Shown: in pieces, positions 22,859 through 35,015 of the stretch | How the letters are laid out: every line of letters starts with the position of its first letter | Numbering within the stretch: the stretch's first letter is position 1 | Assembly: GCA_958450325.1 (NCBI GenBank) | Contig: OY288243.1 | Span: 4,254,586 to 4,318,585 of the forward strand | Origin: Agrostemma githago | Taxonomy: Eukaryota > Streptophyta > Magnoliopsida > Caryophyllales > Caryophyllaceae | Reading direction: 5' to 3' | Length of the DNA stretch: 64,000 bases | Translations under genes and position numbers: made by a program | The notes under the pieces: generated by a model | Databases searched by the model: none | What the model saw: only the letters and a program-made list of their open reading frames with translations | What the model was told of the DNA's origin: nothing

Positions 22859-23363
22859 CGTACATCCCATGTATATGAGTATTTCTCGTATTTTGGTATG
22901 ATTGCAATTAGTTCAAATTTCGATGTAAATATTTGTTCATTAAATCACCAAAAAGATTAGAGATACACTTGGTTACACCACCAATCATAATCTTTCATTT
23001 GAAGAATCTTATTTTTTTATTTAATTACTTAGATTCCATTATTAATTAGACATGATCTTCCATTAATACTAATATTACTTTAATAATTAATAGAGTTTAT
23101 ATTTTCCGTATTTATACGGATGCTGTTTATATATTTGAATATTTGATCCATATATTTGTACGGTCAGCAGTTACGTACGTCAAGTATAATTGTACACAAT
23201 TTCGTATTTTTGACACGTGTACCTATATCTTCACTATTTGGTTTGTGTTTCATGTAATTTTTTTTACGATTATATTTTATACAATATATTTACTTAAACG
23301 TTTTTAAATAATTTAAGTTTAAGTATTTTAATGCACATTTAATTTTTTGGTACGAAATACACA

Positions 23364-23517
23364 TTTGTTATTAAGATACATTATTACTTATACAGTTTTA
23401 CATCGTTCGGTTACTTTTCTTAAATTGGTTTGTTTGTACTTTTGTTATTAAGATACATCATTACTTATACAGTTTTACATCGTTCGGTTACTTTTCTTAC
23501 ATTTGTTTATTTGTACT
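23364..23517 (+). repeat. 77-bp tandem duplication
   Basis: Two adjacent copies with a 77-bp period, starting TTTGTTATTAAGATACAT at 23364 and 23441 and differing at a few positions. The unit contains TTTTACATCGTTCGGTTAC. No function is evident. Confidence 0.85.
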
Positions 23518-23628
23518 TTAGAGTTTAGCCTAAATGATGTATTATTAATGTTGTATGATTATTATTTACTAAGATTAATCGTTGTATCGTAGATCTAAAT
23601 AAAATCGTTTTAATTGTGCAATATAATA

Positions 23629-23722
23629 CTCCCTCCGTATCTATATGTTCGTCCACTTTCAATATAATACTCCACCCAATAAAAAAAGTGGAAAGTGGAC
23701 GAACATATAGATACGGAGGGAG
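23629..23722. mobile_element. Stowaway-type MITE, near-perfect palindrome
   Basis: 94 bp starting CTCCCTCCGTATCTATATG and ending with its inverse complement, flanked by TA (23627-23628 and 23723-23724). The arms pair over about 35 bp, and the element could fold into a long hairpin. A TG/TA microsatellite follows at 23733-23770. Confidence 0.92.
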
Positions 23723-23859
23723 TACTTCATTAGTGTGTGTATGTGTGTATATATATATATACGCACACGTAATTTATTCGAGTTACGTTCGTGTTCATTA
23801 TGCATCTTTTACCATGATAACTATGATTAATTGTTACATGCATGTACGATATTACTAAC

Positions 23860-26429
23860 TGTGGACATGACATAGGTCCACCCCGACGCGGCGAAGCGCG
23901 GGTTTTGGGGAGGCGATAGAATTTCCATATGAGATGGATCGAATAGAATTTTAAATCGAAGTAGGAGTCGCCACCGAATTTTATGGTTATTCGGAACCAT
24001 TCGAACCCACTCTATGTCGTAGTGGGCCATACTTAAAGCCTGTCCCATTTCCGATGTCAGAGTTTATTGGGTTCGTCCCTTAGCATTACGATACCGATGC
24101 CGACTTGAGCGGTTAATCGTATATTGAATGACTCTCGTTGCCAATGGTTTCGGACATCCGGAAACCACGGTTCTGAGTAAGGGGTGAGGGTACGTGTTGG
24201 GAAGTTCAGTGAGAACACCCAACCCCGCCCGCACTTAGCGGCCTTTAATAAGATATCGTTCGGTTTTGTGTACACGCGTTAGTTCGACGATGAAATGATA
24301 TGCAGAGATTATTTTCCTAAGACATGTGAGGAAAAATAAATAAATGGGTTGCTAAGTCGTTTAATGCATGTTAAACTACTAACGTCAAAGTTATTTTAAC
24401 ATGTGAGTTCGTTTTAGTCTAATAAAACGATAAAAATAATATGAGAAAAATAAATTGCTACAAACACGAGAAAACGAGTTAGTAACGATTGAATAATAAT
24501 AAATAAATATATGAAATCGAGGAAATAAAAATTAATCGAAATCTGAAAAATATTGTTAAAACGTTGTTTTGTATAAAAAAACGATGTTCGAGAAAAAATA
24601 AAAAAAAGAGAAAGACGTGTTTGGGCCGTGAGCCGCGCGACTCGCCCGAGACTCATGCGGGTCGCGTGGCAACCTGATTTCGACAACGGTTTTCGGAATT
24701 TTTTAAATTAAATCGCGTACGAATATCGCATAATTCGTACTCGACTTAATATTCTCGATATTCGTTATATTCGATAGTCGACTATGAAATCAATATCAAA
24801 TATTTGGAATAGTTTTGGAAAAGATATAAATTTAGAAATCGTTTCGTAAAATAATAAAAATAAACGAACGAAAAACTAAAAAAATAGAACCGGATCACAG
24901 ACTCGTGCGCGGGTCGCCTGGACCGGGCGCGACTCGCGTACGGGTCTGATTTTTTTGTTTTTTTTGTTCGAAAATCGTTAATCGTGTACAAACATGAATT
25001 AATTCATACTCGGTTTATATTTTCGATATTCGTCGTATTTGATATTCGATTACGAAATCGATATCGAATAGTCAGAATGACTTTAGAAAAGGTTTTGAAA
25101 AAGTTTGTTTTTGAACGAAAAATTTTGAATGAAAAAATTGTAAAAAGGATTTTGAACGAAGAAAAATATAATGAAGTCGTCGAAATCTTAATATAATTCT
25201 TTTCGATACGATATTCGATTATATAGAATCGATATCATATTTTAAGAATATTCGATATAGGAAAATAGTTTTTAGTAGTATCGATATTAGAAAATAAAAA
25301 AAGACCGACGAGAGACCCATAAAAAAACGAGAGGAAGGGAAGAGAAAAGAGAAGAGTCGGGTTTGATTTACACCCTCAACCTACATGCTTTGTCTTCTCG
25401 GGATAAGGCTCGTCGGGAAGTGGCTTAGACTTAGGAGCGTCGAGATGATGAGGACGAGTTAAGGTGTATCGGTTTAGGTGGGTTTGGGACGCCGGGTTTG
25501 GACGTGCGGTCAAGGCTCCGAGGCTTCGGGAAAAGTGTCGGGATTTGCTAACTATCGGATTGGTGTATGAACTGTGTTATAAGGCTATTTTTTCCGGTAT
25601 GATGGGTGTGTAGAATCCGTGTATGTTGGCTGAAAAAACGATGTAATTGATGCCTCTTTTGTGTTGGACGGGAGGTCCTATTTATAGGGAGTTTCCGACC
25701 TTGGCTTAGGAGAGTTTGAGTACCGCTTAGGATAGGAAACGTAGGAGTTCGAGGGAAATAAGAATTCCGCTTTCTTGGCCAAGAAGAAAGGGAAACACGG
25801 CTGACTTGAAGGTGAATTGGCCGAGTGTTTTACACTCGGTCAAGTGTTCGAATCGGTTTTTGAATAAGATTCCTGTTCGAGCTAGAATTACCGCTTGAGT
25901 AAGAAGCTGAGAAGAACAAGGATTCCGTTTTCTTGTGAGGGAAGAAAAGAGGAAAAACCGGCTGGTTGTGCATTACTCGGCCGAGTGTTTGCACTCGGTT
26001 GAGTGTCTGAGCCGGTTCTCGGATAGAGTTCCTACTCGAGATCGAATTCTACCTTAAACGGAATTGTTTATTATTTTTGTATTGCTGATTTTTGTGGAGT
26101 TGGGGTCCGAATTGGACACGTGAATTATCACGGTCGGTCCGCAAGTCTCGGGGAATATCTTTGACCGGGTTTTGACTTGGTTGCTAAAAGACAATTTTAC
26201 CCCTGGTGACGGTTTCGACCCAACTTAGTGTCATTTGACTCGAAACGACCCACTGGGCCTGGATTAGAGGTTGGTTTTGTGAGATTTGTACTCCTTAAAA
26301 TGTCTAAACCAAATGTCCATATTACAAGCCCATATCCGAGTCTATCAAAGCACGTTTACGTCCTATCATCATCGGGTGTTTGGCGGGAACTACTATAGAC
26401 ACCTAGCGGTCAAAATGTGGGTGTCTACA
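23860..26429 (-). repeat. 3' LTR of the Tat/Ogre-type element
   Basis: 2570 bp, starting TGTGGACATGACATAGG and ending GTGGGTGTCTACA. A minus-strand TATAAATA lies at 25686-25679, a likely U3 promoter. By eye it differs from the other LTR at roughly three dozen bases, plus one block of about 52 bp (near 25159-25210) that the other LTR lacks. Confidence 0.95.
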
Positions 26430-26442
26430 GAGCCCCCACTCT
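26430..26442 (-). promoter_or_regulatory. Polypurine tract of the Tat/Ogre-type element
   Basis: On the minus strand AGTGGGGGCTC directly precedes the 3' LTR. It is the expected plus-strand primer site and fixes the element's orientation. Confidence 0.8.
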
Positions 26443-27026
26443 GACTGAGGCTTGGACAAGGCAAAAGTCAGAGTAGCTACCAGGTCAATCAAGGATTAAA
26501 ACCTGGCAGACTTCCGATCGGGTCGTTTAGGGTCCATTAGACCTGCGTGAAGGGCTCGCCAGCCATAGGATAGAAATTATACCTGAGTTGATGTTGATAA
26601 TGTTGCGGGAGCTTGCCTAGGGAGCTATGGGTATACCTGTTTGCAGATATATCCTGTCTTAGAATTGCGCGGGAGCTTGCCTTGGTAGCTAAGAAGTTGC
26701 CTGAGCTTTTCCACTGGGGAACCTGGAATTTCTGGGAGTCTTGGGTGTACCTGTATGCTGACATAATTTGTATGTAACATTTAGGCGAAACACTGACTCA
26801 TGCTGGGGAAGAAATGATGATTTTTTCGAAAATTTTTGAGAAGAAAAAGGCTGATTTTTTTTTTGGAAGTTTGGAAATAAGGATGCTTGGGATGATTTTG
26901 ATTCCTAATCGGATTCTGACACCGATTCCTAGAATTTCCTGGTTAGGCCTGTATGCTTAGATGAAACAGGGGAAGTGAAGCCAAAGTCCTATTCCCATGA
27001 TGACTAGGAAAAGGGATATTTCCTAT
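26443..27026 (+). other. Region upstream of the antisense gene
   Basis: About 580 bp between the polypurine tract and the TATA box of the antisense gene. It contains two imperfect copies of a segment with the words GCGGGAGCTTGCCT (about 26602 and 26668) and no ORF of note. It probably serves as that gene's promoter, while also being part of the retrotransposon's 3' untranslated region on the other strand. Confidence 0.4.
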
Positions 27027-27035
27027 TATAAATAG
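27027..27035 (+). promoter_or_regulatory. TATA box of the antisense gene
   Basis: TATAAATAG lies 106 bases before the ATG at 27141, followed by a pyrimidine-rich leader. The spacing is normal for a plant 5' UTR, and it points away from the retrotransposon's own transcription. Confidence 0.7.
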
Positions 27036-27140
27036 AGGGCTTTGGTTTCTTATTTTTTCATATTCTCACCCAAATCTTTTCTTCTATCTCAAAATCCCTT
27101 AGACTTTTTTTAGGATAAAATAAAAGAAACTATTCTTGCG

Positions 27141-28866
27141 ATGGGTATTGACCATTTGACCGCGATGCTTCATGCGTGGGCCCAGGATTTTCGAGATGAA
27201 GACAGAGTCCAGTTAACTCAAATGGGAATTGTGGCTTTATTCCCACTTCAGCGACTTAAGGTAGATTCGCACTTCCTTGATGCTTGTTTATCCTTTTGGG
27301 ATACTACCTTTCATATTTTTGCATTTCCTCGAGGAGAAATATGTCCTCTTCCAGAAGAGATAGCAGCTATTGGCGGGTGGTGCCCTAATACTCGTCCTGC
27401 TATTCCCCCATTTTATCCTGACCCAAGGAGGAGGTTGAGGGATTTTCTAGGCTTGTCGCATGCTGAGACAGCCCGTATGGTGAAGGGAAATTCAGTTTCC
27501 CTATTTGATTTGGCTGACAAATTTATGAACCCGGTTGGTGAAAGAATTACTTCTACCCATAGGCGTAGGGCCTTTGCCTTTTGTATGCTGCATAGATATG
27601 CCTTCGAAGGTCGAATGGATGCTGACTCATGCTTAGGTGAGATCAGGCTAATCAGCATAGTTGACCAAATGGAGACGGGTCACAGCCCAGCTTGGCTGAT
27701 AACTGGGGAGATTATTATGGGTCTTGACGCTAGGAGACTCGAACCAAGTCAGCAATTGACAGGGAGCATCCGTCTTTTGCAGGTATTTTAACCATTTTTC
27801 CTATATATTGCCCGATTTCCCGATTTTCGCGGTAATCCCGAATTTTCTCGGATTTTTTCGGAATTTCCAATTTTCCGGTTTTTTTTTTGAAATTTTTGAT
27901 TTTGCCGAAATTCTCGAATTTTTACGAAATTTTTTAATTTTTCCGATTTTTCGAATTTTTCGAAAATTTTGATTTGATTTTTTTTTTTCGAAAGTTTTTG
28001 ACTTTTCGAAAATTTTGCAGATCTGGTTATCCGAGCGTCTGTCGATTATAGAGCCCCCGGTAAACATACCCAAATATCGCAATAGTCAGATCGGTTCAAG
28101 GTCTCGCCGAATTAGATCAAGTCATCTCATAACTCAAAAATATTGGGATGAAGAGATAACGTTCCACGGTGGGCCTTTGATTAGATGGAATGTTATCTGG
28201 TGGTTCCTTTCGAGGCTGACAGGGTTAGCTAGGAGAGACAAGGCCCGTTATCTGGTGATATTGTCTTTGGACTGGACTGTCCATATCTATCCAGACCGTA
28301 TCCTAAGGCAGTTTGGTTCGTTTCAGGAGATCCCTGAGACTGAGGCAATCATTAGCGTTTCGATCCAATTGACGGACGCTATGTGTGACACGTGGCTACA
28401 GCGCTGGTTTACCCGTGTCTTGTGGACTATACCTCGCCCTTGTCAAACCACTTGGGTTTCTGAATCCTATCAAAAATGGACTTCTGAAGAATCCCAGGAG
28501 GCCCGTAAAGCTTTGAAGACCGAAGAAGCTCTTGACTTGGCCCGCCGAGAATCGGCCAAAAATAACAGGCGGTTCTTCGAGGAGACTCCCATTACCTTTG
28601 TTGAGCCAGGGTCGGATTCCAAGTCAAAACCTAAGACTCAGACTAATGAGACTGGTGCTAGCGATTTGGAGGGAAGACTCGGACCGAGGCTGGCGGTCCG
28701 AGACAGGCTAGGCCCGTGTGACAACGAGGTGACCGGGGAGCCGAGTTTGAAGAAACGAGCCCGGGTTAAGGAGGTTCCCTTGGTGATTAGGGAGCGTTCA
28801 CCTCCACCTCGACGCCGATGGATCGAAAAGGAGGCTAAGGGCAAAGGAAAGGGAAAAATGCCCTAG
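27141..28866 (+). CDS. Antisense extra gene in Tat element: plant-mobile-domain-like protein
   Basis: A spliced plus-strand gene inside a minus-strand retrotransposon. Exon 1 (27141-27782) ends CAG before GT and exon 2 (28021-28866) follows AG, both in phase 0, giving 495 residues. The N-terminal part has features of the plant mobile domain (PMD, aminotransferase-like family): MGIVALFPLQRLKVDSHFLD, FWDTTFHIFAFPRGEICPLP and EEIAAIGGWCPN. Exon 2 continues with WDEEITFHGGPLIRWNVIWW. The C-terminus is charged with basic clusters (KKRARVKEVP, PPPRRRW, KGKGKGKMP) that could direct nuclear import. The 238-nt intron is a biased run of TTTTCGAATTTT-like words. AATAAATAAA lies near 28948. PMD-type extra ORFs are known in Tat elements; what they do is unclear. 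Confidence 0.8.
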
Positions 28867-29237
28867 TTTATATTATTTAAGTATTAGTATTATTTATTTT
28901 GTGATGATTTTTTTTTTTTTTTTGTAATTTTATTATTATTTTCTTGAAATAAATAAAGAAAGGTTTATTAAAGAACCGTTCCTGTTTTCCTTTTCTCGAT
29001 TGCAGTGGTTGTGCCCTTTTGAGGGGCTGCCTACGTATCCATAATAAATGGAATCAAACCAAACGTAATTCAGATTGAATTAATTTGCAATTTCGAAATA
29101 CATCAAGACTATTGGTTCAAGATGTTTGAAACAGTAGAATAAGTAATTCTAGCTTTTGACTTGTCTTTTTTTTAAAAGTTTGAAAAAAATGTTTTTTTTT
29201 TTAATAAACTTTTGCAAATGACATTGAGAAAGGTGGG
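28867..29237. other. Convergent 3' region between antisense gene and integrase
   Basis: AT-rich, with T runs near 28911 and 29190 and AATAAATAAAG near 28948, a plausible polyadenylation signal for the antisense gene. No ORF. Confidence 0.5.
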
Positions 29238-30476
29238 TTAAGGGTAGTAGCGCTTCAGCTGGTCCAGGTTAGTTGGGTTGACAAACTCGTTCCCGTCCAG
29301 ATCCGTTAGCATTACCGCTCCACCTGATAGAATCTTCTTTACCAGATATGGCCCAGCCCAGTTAGGTTTGAATTTTCCTCTTGGATCTACTGGTAATAAA
29401 GCTCGAACAGATTTGAGAACCAAATCTCCTTCTTTGATGTTCCTGGGCCTCACCCTTTTGTTGAAAGCCCGCTGGATTCTCTTTTGATAGATTTGAATAT
29501 TATTGAGGGCACGAGATCGTTGTTCGTCTAAAAGGACTAGCGAGTCATATCGTGCTCGAACCCAATCAGCTTCTGGTACTTGACTTTCGAGTAGGATTCT
29601 GAGTGACGGCACTTCTAATTCAACAGGTTGAACTGCTTCCATGCCGTATGTAAGGTAATACGGGGTTGCCCCGGTCGCAGTACGAATCGAGGTTCGATAT
29701 CCCCAAAGTGCAAATGGTATTTTGTCGGGCCAGTCTCGGTAATTATCAGCCATCTTTTTGAGTATGGTGACAATTGTTTTATTAGCCGCTTCTACCGCTC
29801 CATTGGTCTGGGGTCGGTAAGGTGAAGATGTATGCCTTTGAATTTTATACTTGGTCAGCAAGGCTGCTGTTTCGGCTTGAAAATGGGTCCCGTGGTCACT
29901 AATGAACTCATGAGGGATCCCATACCGACATATTATCTTATTTTGAATGAACTTGGCAACATGGCTGGCGTTGAGGATACGGTAGGATTCAGCTTCGACC
30001 CATTTGGTGAAATAGTCGATTGCTACCAAAATGAAGCAGTGTCCTCCGGTTCCCAAGAGCTTTATCTTTCCAATTATGTCGATTCCCCATGTTGAAAATG
30101 GCCATGGTGATGTCATGGTGTATAGTAAAGATGGTGGCATATGCTGCACATTAGCAAAAATTTGACAATTATGGCAATGTCTAACATATTGTTGACAGTC
30201 GGTTTCCATGCTATTCCAGTAGTAACCGAGCCTCATGATTTTTCGGACTATCATTTGGGCGTTCATGTGTGGACCGCATTCGCCATCGTGTACCTCGGCC
30301 ATAACTTTTTCGGCGTTGGTTTTGTCGACACATCGAAGGCGAGCCCCATGTGCTGTCTTTTTGTAGAGTTGCCCATCGTCGGTGCGGATAAACTGGGTTG
30401 CCAGTCTTCGCAGGGCCTTTTTGGCTCGGTTGTCAGCTCCGGGTGGATATTCCCCGGTTGCTAGGTATGTTAACAC
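29238..30476 (-). pseudogene. Integrase part of Tat/Ogre pol
   Basis: 412 codons remain open. The HHCC zinc module is visible as EVHDGECGPH followed by CHNCQ. The catalytic triad is intact in form: GIDIIGK, ISDHGTHF and NGAVEAANK. The C-terminal portion (GDLVLKSVRALLPVDPRGK, WAGPYLVKKI) is the usual chromatin-proximal domain. The methionine at 30476 is internal to the original polyprotein; the sequence to its right in RNase H is frameshifted, so this reading frame no longer connects to the rest of pol. Confidence 0.88.
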
Positions 30477-32203
30477 AGCTTGATACCACGGCTCAGGATC
30501 AGGTATCTCGACTTCTTCGATGTCGTGGATATATGCTGGCTCGGATCATCTTTCGACACAGATTGACATACTGGTCATATGATCGGGGATATTTAGCAAA
30601 GATGCCAGTTTTGAGAGTGCATCTGCAAATTGATTTTCTTCCCGAGGTAGGTATATATATTCTACCTTGCGGAATTGTTTCTCGAGATCCCGTACTCGTG
30701 CTTGGTAGGCCATGAGATTGGCATTTCGAGTCTTCCATTTTTGGGTGCTTGATTAATGACCAGAGATGAATCACCGTGTACTCGGAGGTTTGTGACCCCT
30801 AAGTCGGCGGCGGCTTGTAGCCCGTGGATGCATGCTTCATACTCGGCGGCATTGTTAGTGACGTCAAAGTCTAATTTGATCGATACGGGAGTATGTTCCC
30901 CTCTTGGTGAGATTAGGAGGATCCCGACTCCAAATCCTCGGAAATTGGATGCCCCGTCAAAGTATAAATCCCATGCTTCGGTATCAGTGTGGAAAATGTC
31001 TTCGTCTGGGAAGGACCAGGTGTCGGTGTGTCCTTCTTCGGTCACGGGACTATCAGCGAGAAATTCGGCTACTACTCGTCCTTTGATGGCTTTCAGTGGT
31101 ACGAATTTTAGGTCGAATTCTGCCAACATCAGAGTCCATCTTGATATTCTGCCGTTGAGGATGGGTTTCTCGAAGAGGTATTTGATTGGATCCATTCTGG
31201 ATAATACTTGTACCTCGTAACTGAGCATGTAATGTCGGAGCTTTTTAGTGGCCCAGACCAAAGCTAAGCATGTCTTTTCGAGCATGGTGTACTTACACTC
31301 GTATATACTCTAAAAACTTCTTGCTGATGTAGTATATGTCTCGTTCTTCGGAGTTGACCGTTTGAGCTAGCATAGCCCCCATGGCTGTCTCTGTCGTAGT
31401 TAGGTACAGTGACAAAGGCAAACCGTGCTGGGGTGGCATTAGGACTGGTGGTGAGGCCAAAATTTTCTTGATTTTATCAAAGGCTGCTTGACATTTATCA
31501 TCCCATAGTAACCGTTCTCCTATTTTCAGTTTTTTGAAGATCGGTTCACACACCATGGTTAGCTTTGAAATGAATCTGCTAATGTATTGGACTTTTCCGA
31601 GAAACCCTCTTATCTCCTTTTCGGTTTTAGGGGGCTGCATCTCGGTGATGGCCTTGATTTTGGCTGGATCAACCTCGATACCTCGTTGTCTAACGATATG
31701 ACCCAGTAATTTGCCAGATGTTACCCCGAAACTGCATTTCTGAGGGTTTAGCCTCATGTTGTATTTGCGTAGTCGGGTGAAGAACTTTCTCAGGGCGGTG
31801 ATGTGACCGTCCCTGTCCTTGGATTTGACGATCATGTCGTCCACATAGACTTCCACTTCCTTATGCATCATGTCATGCAATAAAGTCGTGGCGGTTCGTT
31901 GGTAGGTGGCCCCGGCATTGATGAGACCAAATGGCATAACTGTATAGCAATAAGTACCCCAAGGTGTAATGAAGGTGGTCTTATCCATATCTTCTTCTGC
32001 CATTTTTATCTGATTATACCCCGCATACCCGTCCATAAATGATAGAAGGGCATGATCTGCTGTGTTATCCACCAGTATGTCGATGTGTGGTAACGGGAAA
32101 TCGTCTTTCGGGCTCGCCTTGTTAAGATCCCGAAAGTCTACACAGACACGAACCTTACCATCCTTTTTAGGGACTGGTACAATGTTTGCAACCCAATCTG
32201 GAT
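30477..32203 (-). pseudogene. Reverse transcriptase / RNase H part of Tat/Ogre pol, frameshifted
   Basis: The region right after the nested insertion continues the reverse transcriptase: FMDGYAGYNQI, FITPWGTYCYTVMPFGLINA and the catalytic VYVDDMI. An extra four bases (TATA-type, about 31302-31309) shift the frame just after KKFLEY. RNase H follows in a new frame (31285-30662) with the D of YFDGAS, then NNAAEYEACIHGL and HGDSSLVI. A second frameshift near 30745 and a third near 30550 separate it from integrase. Pol is therefore not translatable as a polyprotein in this copy. Confidence 0.88.
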
Positions 32204-33696
32204 TGATTAGCCTAGTTTAGTAGGGATTAATAAGGGTCACTTAGTTGACTATTTTGTAGATTTGGGTGTGTTTTGACGGATTATTGTGTGCATGTCGTAA
32301 TTGATGGGTTAATATAATAAAATGTGTAATTAGGTGGATTAAAGGGTGAAAAGTAATATGGGTTGTAATTGAAATGTTTATTGGATTAAAGTGTCAACAA
32401 TCCTTTGGAAGTGAAGACAAATTAAGCCCGAAGTTAAGTGGAAGCCCAGACCAAGTAGAAGAAAGAAGTGGAGGATTTCTAAAATCCGCTGCCAGCGGAT
32501 TTTCCAAATTCCGCTGCCAGCGGATTTTCCAAATTCCGCTGCCAGCGGAATTTCTTGCCAACGGATTTCCAAAAATCCACTGCCAGCGGCAGAAATTTAT
32601 GCATAGGATTCCTTCTTGGATTCTTTTTCGCATAGGATTCTTTCTCTAGTCTTTTGTTCTTCTTCTTTACTCACCTCTTTTATTCTTCTTCTTCATTATG
32701 ATCATTTTTATGAGGCATTTTATGAGGCTTTATGAGCCATTGATGAAGATGCTCCATGGATGACTATATAAAGAGGAGAAGTTCACCATCACATTCATCA
32801 TGCAACACATAAACCATCACTTGTAATTCTCAAAAACACATATAGTTTCTATCACATTTTCTAGTTGATTTTGCAAGTATTTCATTTGTATGGAGGGCTA
32901 AGTTCTTATTCTTGGAACAAGTAGTCGAAGCCTTTCAAGTTAGTGAATTGTAAGACTCCTTTCTAATTTACTTTTATATTAGAATATCAAGTTTAATTTG
33001 CATTATTTCTTGGTTTGTTAATTCATCTTCTAGCTTGATCACATAGTTTTTGTTATTGATAAACCATTGCTAGAATAGTTAAATGAATCTTTTGTTTGTT
33101 TAAACTATATCCGAGTAGCAAATATAATTCACCAATTCGCATGCTTTTCATCGTTGTTGAGTTATAAGGATTAAACTTGTATGAAACAAAGTGATACCGC
33201 TTGAGTAATCATTCTTCATCTTTGCTAAATTCCATCGTTCTAATCTACATATTGATATGATTTAGACGCTTGATTTAAATTGACAATATTGTAAGGGTTA
33301 TTTGAGTATGCTTCTCATATCTTATAACTATTAATAAGTGGAATTGAAAGTCGATTAAACTTCATAGCAAAGTATTCTAATATAAATTATAAATTAGAAG
33401 AGTCAATGATCAATTTGATGGTGGATATTACTTGGTCCAAGTATTTTTCTAATAATTGTTGCATCGTTCATTCATATTAGTTTATTTTATTTCGTTAATT
33501 TATTTCATTAGTTTATTAGACTTAGAATCAAAATCACTAAAATTCCCCCATTCGGTTACTAAATTATATCGATTTACACACACTTAAACGACATAATTAT
33601 CTTCCTTGTGGGTTCGACCCCTACTTTCACTAACTACTAGTTTGTGTTAGAAGTGGATAAAAATTGTAATTTGGAGGCTCACGACAAGCTAAGCCA
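32204..33696 (+). repeat. 5' LTR of the Athila-type element
   Basis: 1493 bp, TGATTAGCCTAG to AAGCCA. A TATA box TATATAAA is at 32765-32772. Contains a cluster of palindromic repeats at 32481-32590. Confidence 0.95.
32481..32590. repeat. Palindromic minisatellite in 5' LTR
   Basis: Successive units built on CCGCTGCCAGCGG with AAAT/ATTT flanks; the unit at 32482-32502 is a perfect 21-bp palindrome around one central base. Four units or part-units are present here and three in the other LTR (42910-42995), consistent with gain or loss of one unit of about 25 bp. Confidence 0.85.
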
Positions 33697-33701
33697 AATT
33701 T

Positions 33702-33719
33702 TGGCGCCGTTGCCGGGGA
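33702..33719 (+). promoter_or_regulatory. Primer-binding site of the Athila-type element
   Basis: TGGCGCCGTTGCCGGGGA, five bases after the 5' LTR. It is the characteristic Athila primer site. Confidence 0.92.
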
Positions 33720-33782
33720 AGGCAGTTTTTGTTATTTATTTGTGTGTTTTCTATATATTTCTATTTTCTTGGTGTTTGGTTT

Positions 33783-35015
33783 ATGCCGAACACCCGTTCT
33801 ACTAACGATAAATTAGTAGATTTTGATCCAGAATTGGAGCGGACTCTTCGTCGCATTCGGAAGGAAACCAAGAGGAAGCTCGATTTTGATAACATAGTTG
33901 AGGAGACAAAGGAAATCAAAATGGTCAAAGAAACAAGAACCTTGAAGGAGATCAAAGCTCCCGATCTTTCTCAACAACCACTTTGCATTACTTTTCCAGC
34001 GTTGGCGGAAAATGCAACCTTTGAATTGAAGTCCGGTTTGATCCACTTATTACCTTCATTCCATGGGTTAAGTGGTGAGGACCCACACAAGCACTTATCC
34101 GAATTTCATGTTGTATGCACTAGCATGAAACCCAATGGTGTTACCGAAGAGCAAATCAAATTGAGGGCATTTCCATTTTTCCTCAAAGATGCCGCTCGAG
34201 ATTGGTTGTACTACCTTCCACCGGGTAGTATCACAACTTGGGAATTAATGAAGAAGGCGTTCCTCGAGAAGTACTTCCCCGCCGCCAAATCGTCAATTAT
34301 CAAGAAGGAGATATCCAATGTGGAGCAAGACGATGGGGAAACACTTTATCAATATTGGGAGCGTTTCCAAAAATTATTATCAAGTTGCCCATATCATGGG
34401 TATAGTGCTACCGATCTCATTCTCTATTTTGTTGGAGGATTATCTCCGGATGATGCCCGAATGGTCCATGCCGCTAGTGGAGGAGGCATTGTTAATAAAA
34501 ATCCGGATGATGCTTATGCACTATTGAGTGAGCTTGCCGAAAGCTCACGCCAATTTAGTGTGAGAACTACCACAAAAAGGGTAAACATGGCTACTTCAAG
34601 TTCTCACACTTCACTTGAAAGGAAGGTTGAAGATTTGGCTTCCATGATGAGGGACATGATGAAGGGGAATCAACCACAAGTTCAAGCTTGCTCTATTTGT
34701 TCATCACATGGGCATTTTGCCGACAAGTGTCCACTTATGGAAGAGGAGGCCACCGAGGAGGTGAATGCGGTCGGTGCTTTTGGCCAAAAGATGTATGATA
34801 ATTTTTATATGAGAAGAGACCATCCGGGTTCCAATATGGAAACCCACAAGGAGGCTTACAACCTTAAGGTCAAATTTTTAATCAACCTCAAGGCCAATCC
34901 TTTGGCCAACAATTTGGTCAAGTCCGACCCCGTTTTATTCCTAGAAACCAAGTCCCAAACACCTTCACCCCACAAGCCCAAACTACCACACCTACTATGT
35001 CCACGGAGGACATGA
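33783..35015 (+). pseudogene. Athila gag
   Basis: 410 codons from the ATG at 33783, the first in frame after the PBS (MPNTRSTNDKLVDFDPELER). It contains the retrotransposon gag core, with FFLKDAARDWLYYLPPGSI and YWERFQKLLSSCPYHGY, and a CCHC knuckle CSICSSHGHFADKC near residues 307-320. Athila gag and pol are normally one frame. Here a single-base frameshift near 34840, together with a TAA in the pol frame just after it (about 34870), ends gag early, so its last ~55 codons are out of the original frame. Gag coats genomic RNA in the particle. Confidence 0.85.

Noticed and set aside
27801..28082. A 93-codon minus-strand frame rich in K, F and I
   Set aside because: It lies over the low-complexity intron of the antisense gene.
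32481..32590. A CRISPR-like array
   Set aside because: Repeats are short palindromes without unique spacers, and they sit in a plant LTR.
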